Below are positions 6,742 through 8,775 of a DNA stretch of 8,775 nt, piece by piece; positions within the stretch are counted from its first letter, which is position 1; each line of letters starts with the position of its first letter. The notes beneath the pieces were generated by a model that was not told the DNA's origin, did not search any database, and saw only the letters and a program-made list of their open reading frames with translations. Position numbers and translations under genes: made by a program. Source of the DNA: Burkholderiales bacterium (lineage in GTDB: Bacteria > Pseudomonadota > Gammaproteobacteria > Burkholderiales > SG8-39); contig JADLDQ010000229.1 of NCBI GenBank assembly GCA_020846575.1, positions 1 to 8,775 of the forward strand, read 5' to 3'.

Positions 6742-7683
6742 GTGGATGCAACAAAGACCAGAGTCGGCTGGCTCGGAACCGGCCGCATGGGTTTCGACAT
6801 GGCGCGGCGGCTCGCCGCCGCGGGCTGCACGGTGACGGCATGGAACCGCACCCGGTCCAAGGCCGAGGCGCTCGCACCGCTCGGGGTGCGAATTGCCGAT
6901 TCACCCGCGCAACTCGCCGGCTGCGAGATCGTCTTCTGCATGCTCGCCGCCTGGGACGACGTGAAGGCGGTGGTGCTGGGCAAGGACGGCCTGCTCTCGG
7001 GCGCGCGGCCGGGCGGCTCGGGCCTGCCGCGGCTCCTGGTGGACTGCACCTCGATTTCGTTCGAGGGCTCGGCCGAGCTGCGCGCGGCGCTGGCGAAGTC
7101 CGGCGTCGCGATGCTCGCGGCGCCGGTGAGCGGCAACGCCAAGGTGGTGAAGGCGGGCAAGCTCTCCTTCGTGGCGTCGGGTCCGCGTGCGGCCTTCGAG
7201 GAGGCGGCGCCCTTCCTGCGGCTGATAGGGCAGGAGGCGTCCTACGTCGGCGAGGGCGACATCGCCCGCTTCGTGAAGATCTGCCACAACGTGTACCTCG
7301 GCGTGGTGATCCAGTCGCTGGTGGAGATCACCGTTCTCGCCGAGAAGGCGGGTGTTCCGCGGCACGCCTTCCTCGACTTCCTCAACAAGAGCGTCATGGG
7401 CTCGACCTTCTCGCGCTACAAGAGCCCGGCGCTGGTCAACCTCGATTTCCACGTGACCTTCACGCCATACCTGCTGCGCAAGGACCTCGACCTGGGTCTG
7501 GAAGCCGCGCGGCGGCTGGAGGTGCCGATGCCGCTCGCGGCCGCGACCCGCGAACTGGTGCAGGCGATGATGGGCAGCGGTCTTTCCGAGCAGGACTTCT
7601 CGGCGCTCATCCTGCAGCAGGCGAAGATGTCGGGTATCGAACTCGCGCCCGAGAACGTTGCCGTGGACGATGGGTTGAGCTGA
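6742..7683 (+). CDS. 3-hydroxyisobutyrate dehydrogenase-family NAD(P)-dependent oxidoreductase
   Basis: A 313-residue beta-hydroxyacid dehydrogenase. The N-terminal Rossmann domain shows GWLGTGRMGFDMARRLAAAG (residues 9-28) and NRTRSK (36-40 region) as the nucleotide-binding loop. The substrate loop reads APVSGNAKVVKAG (127-139), where the common family sequence has a second Gly in place of N132. K179 in FVKICHN is the expected catalytic Lys, and RKDLDLGLEAA (246-256) is the conserved C-terminal helix. The start is a GTG at 6742 with AGGGGAG nine bases upstream; the next ATG is inside the Rossmann motif. The enzyme would interconvert a 3-hydroxyacid and its semialdehyde, or a related hydroxy/imine pair, and its product could feed the aldehyde dehydrogenase in the same operon. 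Family members also include tartronate-semialdehyde, gamma-hydroxybutyrate and 6-phosphogluconate-like dehydrogenases and imine reductases, so the substrate is open. Confidence 0.92.
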   Translation: MDATKTRVGWLGTGRMGFDMARRLAAAGCTVTAWNRTRSKAEALAPLGVRIADSPAQLAGCEIVFCMLAAWDDVKAVVLGKDGLLSGARPGGSGLPRLLVDCTSISFEGSAELRAALAKSGVAMLAAPVSGNAKVVKAGKLSFVASGPRAAFEEAAPFLRLIGQEASYVGEGDIARFVKICHNVYLGVVIQSLVEITVLAEKAGVPRHAFLDFLNKSVMGSTFSRYKSPALVNLDFHVTFTPYLLRKDLDLGLEAARRLEVPMPLAAATRELVQAMMGSGLSEQDFSALILQQAKMSGIELAPENVAVDDGLS

Positions 7684-7720
7684 GGGCCCAGAAGGCGCGG
7701 AAGGCCTCGTGCGCGGGGCC

Positions 7721-7785
7721 GGCGACCCGGCAACTTGCCGATGCGGCGACCCGACTTGGCGATGCGGCGACCCGGCGAGTTTGCG
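7721..7785. repeat. Imperfect short tandem repeats, period 21-24 bp
   Basis: GGCGACCCG begins three successive units at 7721, 7745 and 7766. The first two units share the ending GATGC, and the middles are related variants containing ACTTG. The first unit contains an inverted repeat, CGGCAA/TTGCCG, around one central base (7728-7740). The repeats fill most of the 129-bp gap (7684-7812) between the dehydrogenase and the second binding-protein gene. They could be direct binding sites for a regulator of the downstream gene or simple slippage repeats. No other gene was seen in the gap. Confidence 0.7.
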
Positions 7786-7800
7786 AAGGCATTTTTCTCA

Positions 7801-7805
7801 AGGAG
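7801..7805 (+). promoter_or_regulatory. Ribosome binding site supporting a GTG start
   Basis: AGGAG lies seven bases upstream of the GTG at 7813. The alternative in-frame ATG at 7834 has no such sequence and would remove the positively charged start of the signal peptide. Confidence 0.65.
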
Positions 7806-7812
7806 AGGGAGC

Positions 7813-8775
7813 GTGAACAAGCCACTCAAGCGAATGAAGCTGGCGGTGTTGGCGGGAGCCGGTTGCTTTGCCGCAGGCGCGGCGGCGCTCGCGCAGACCT
7901 ATCCGTCCGGACCGGTGAAGATCGTCGTGCCCTTCACCCCGGGCAGCGCCACCGACATCATGGCGCGGGTGCTGGGGGAGCGGCTGGCGCCGGCGCTCGG
8001 CCAGCCGATGATCGTGGAAAACCGTCCCGGCGCCGGCGGCACCATCGGTATCGCCCTGGTCGCCAAGGCGCTGCCGGACGGCCTGACCGTAGGGGTCGTC
8101 TCCACCGGCCACGTGGTCAATCCCGTGCTCTACGCCAACCTGCCCTACGACACCATCAAGGATTTCGCCGGCGTCGCGCCGCTCGCCAACCTGCCGAGCG
8201 TGCTGGTCGCACCCAAGACGCTGGGGTTCGGCAACGTGCGCGAGCTGGTCGCCGCCGCCCGGGCGAAGGCCGGCGCGTTCAATTTCGGCACCGCAGGGGT
8301 CGGCAGCGCCGCGCACATCAACTCCGAGAAGTTCAACATGGCCGCCGAGGTGAAGGCGGTCCACATCCCGTTCAAGGGCACCCCCGAGATCCTCAACGAC
8401 GCCATGGCGGGCCGGGTGCAGTACGCCTGGGTGCCGCTGGTGTCGAGCGTCGGCGCCCTCAAGGAGGGGCGGCTGGTCGCGCTGGCGGTGAGCACCCGGG
8501 CGCGCTCGGCCGTGCTGCCCGAGGTGCCCACCATCGCCGAGGCAGGCTACCCGGGCGGGCAGTTCGATTTCTGGGTGGGTATGCTCGCGCCGGCGCGCAC
8601 GGCGCGAGAGGTCGTCTCGCGGCTCAATGCCGAGATCCTGCGCGCGGAGCGGGAGCCGGAGGTGCTCGCGCGGCTGGCGAAGCTGGTCGCCGAGCCCATG
8701 CAGATGAGCCCGCAGCAGTTCGACGCCTACATCCGCGACGAGGCGATCGTGCTGCAGAAGGTCATGATCGCCGCC
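7813..8775 (+). CDS. TctC/Bug-family substrate-binding protein (3' end outside the window)
   Basis: The open frame runs 321 codons to the window edge without a stop. Since family members are about 320-330 residues, only a few C-terminal residues should be missing. The N-terminus is a typical Sec signal peptide: basic residues K3, K6, R7 and K9, a hydrophobic core and an ALA/Q cleavage site after residue 27. Family motifs are clear: VPFTPGSATD (39-48), VENRPGAGG (68-76), PDGLTV, NLPYDTIKDF and EVPTIAEAG. It is unlike the first binding protein at the second ligand loop, which suggests a different ligand rather than a recent duplicate. It follows the dehydrogenase by 129 bp on the same strand, so it is co-transcribed with the operon or has its own promoter in the repeat-bearing gap. 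It would deliver a small carboxylate-like solute in the periplasm; no membrane components are seen here. Confidence 0.94.
   Translation, partial: MNKPLKRMKLAVLAGAGCFAAGAAALAQTYPSGPVKIVVPFTPGSATDIMARVLGERLAPALGQPMIVENRPGAGGTIGIALVAKALPDGLTVGVVSTGHVVNPVLYANLPYDTIKDFAGVAPLANLPSVLVAPKTLGFGNVRELVAAARAKAGAFNFGTAGVGSAAHINSEKFNMAAEVKAVHIPFKGTPEILNDAMAGRVQYAWVPLVSSVGALKEGRLVALAVSTRARSAVLPEVPTIAEAGYPGGQFDFWVGMLAPARTAREVVSRLNAEILRAEREPEVLARLAKLVAEPMQMSPQQFDAYIRDEAIVLQKVMIAA

Noticed and set aside
7776..7796. Intrinsic terminator before the second binding-protein gene
   Set aside because: The T-run at 7792-7796 is preceded by only a 3-bp stem (TGC/GCA), which is too weak.
7813..7869. Lipoprotein signal in the second binding protein
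   Set aside because: C18 is preceded by Gly-Ala-Gly, which does not fit the usual lipobox with an aliphatic residue at -3. A standard ALA/Q cleavage site is present.

Overview
The window is GC-rich (by eye in the high-60s percent), densely coding, and carries two periplasmic solute-binding proteins of the TctC/Bug family. That family is greatly expanded in Burkholderiales and related Betaproteobacteria, so a betaproteobacterium is the most likely source. This is an inference from gene content; there is no rRNA or other taxonomic marker here.

Layout. Positions 1-236 hold a tandem array of a 71-bp hairpin-rich repeat that runs up to the stop codon of a minus-strand TctC/Bug gene (237-1202). 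A 319-bp divergent intergenic region follows (1203-1521), with a GC hairpin, a small tandem repeat and a coding-like stretch on the minus strand. From 1522 to the end everything is on the plus strand and closely spaced, as in one operon: M24 (creatinase/prolidase-fold) protein, E1 alpha and E1 beta of a thiamine-diphosphate 2-oxoacid/acetoin-type dehydrogenase (overlapping by 13 nt), an aldehyde dehydrogenase of the succinate-semialdehyde dehydrogenase type, an 81-residue stand-alone lipoyl domain, a 3-hydroxyisobutyrate-dehydrogenase-family oxidoreductase, and a second TctC/Bug protein cut by the window end.

How the genes may work together. The two binding proteins would capture small, probably carboxylated, solutes in the periplasm. 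The M24 protein may hydrolyse or otherwise open a substrate. The hydroxyacid dehydrogenase and aldehyde dehydrogenase could perform successive alcohol-aldehyde-acid oxidations, and E1 alpha/beta would decarboxylate a 2-oxoacid (or cleave an acetoin-like ketol) and pass the acyl group to the lipoyl protein. The substrate cannot be read from the sequence.

The most unusual points are: (1) E1 alpha, E1 beta and a free lipoyl domain with no E2 acyltransferase core and no E3 in the window, and an aldehyde dehydrogenase sitting between E1 and the lipoyl gene; (2) an M24 protein with Cys where the family's second metal-binding Asp normally sits; (3) the 71-bp array, in which each unit is almost entirely back-to-back hairpins. 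All gene calls are by reading motifs; no database search was possible.
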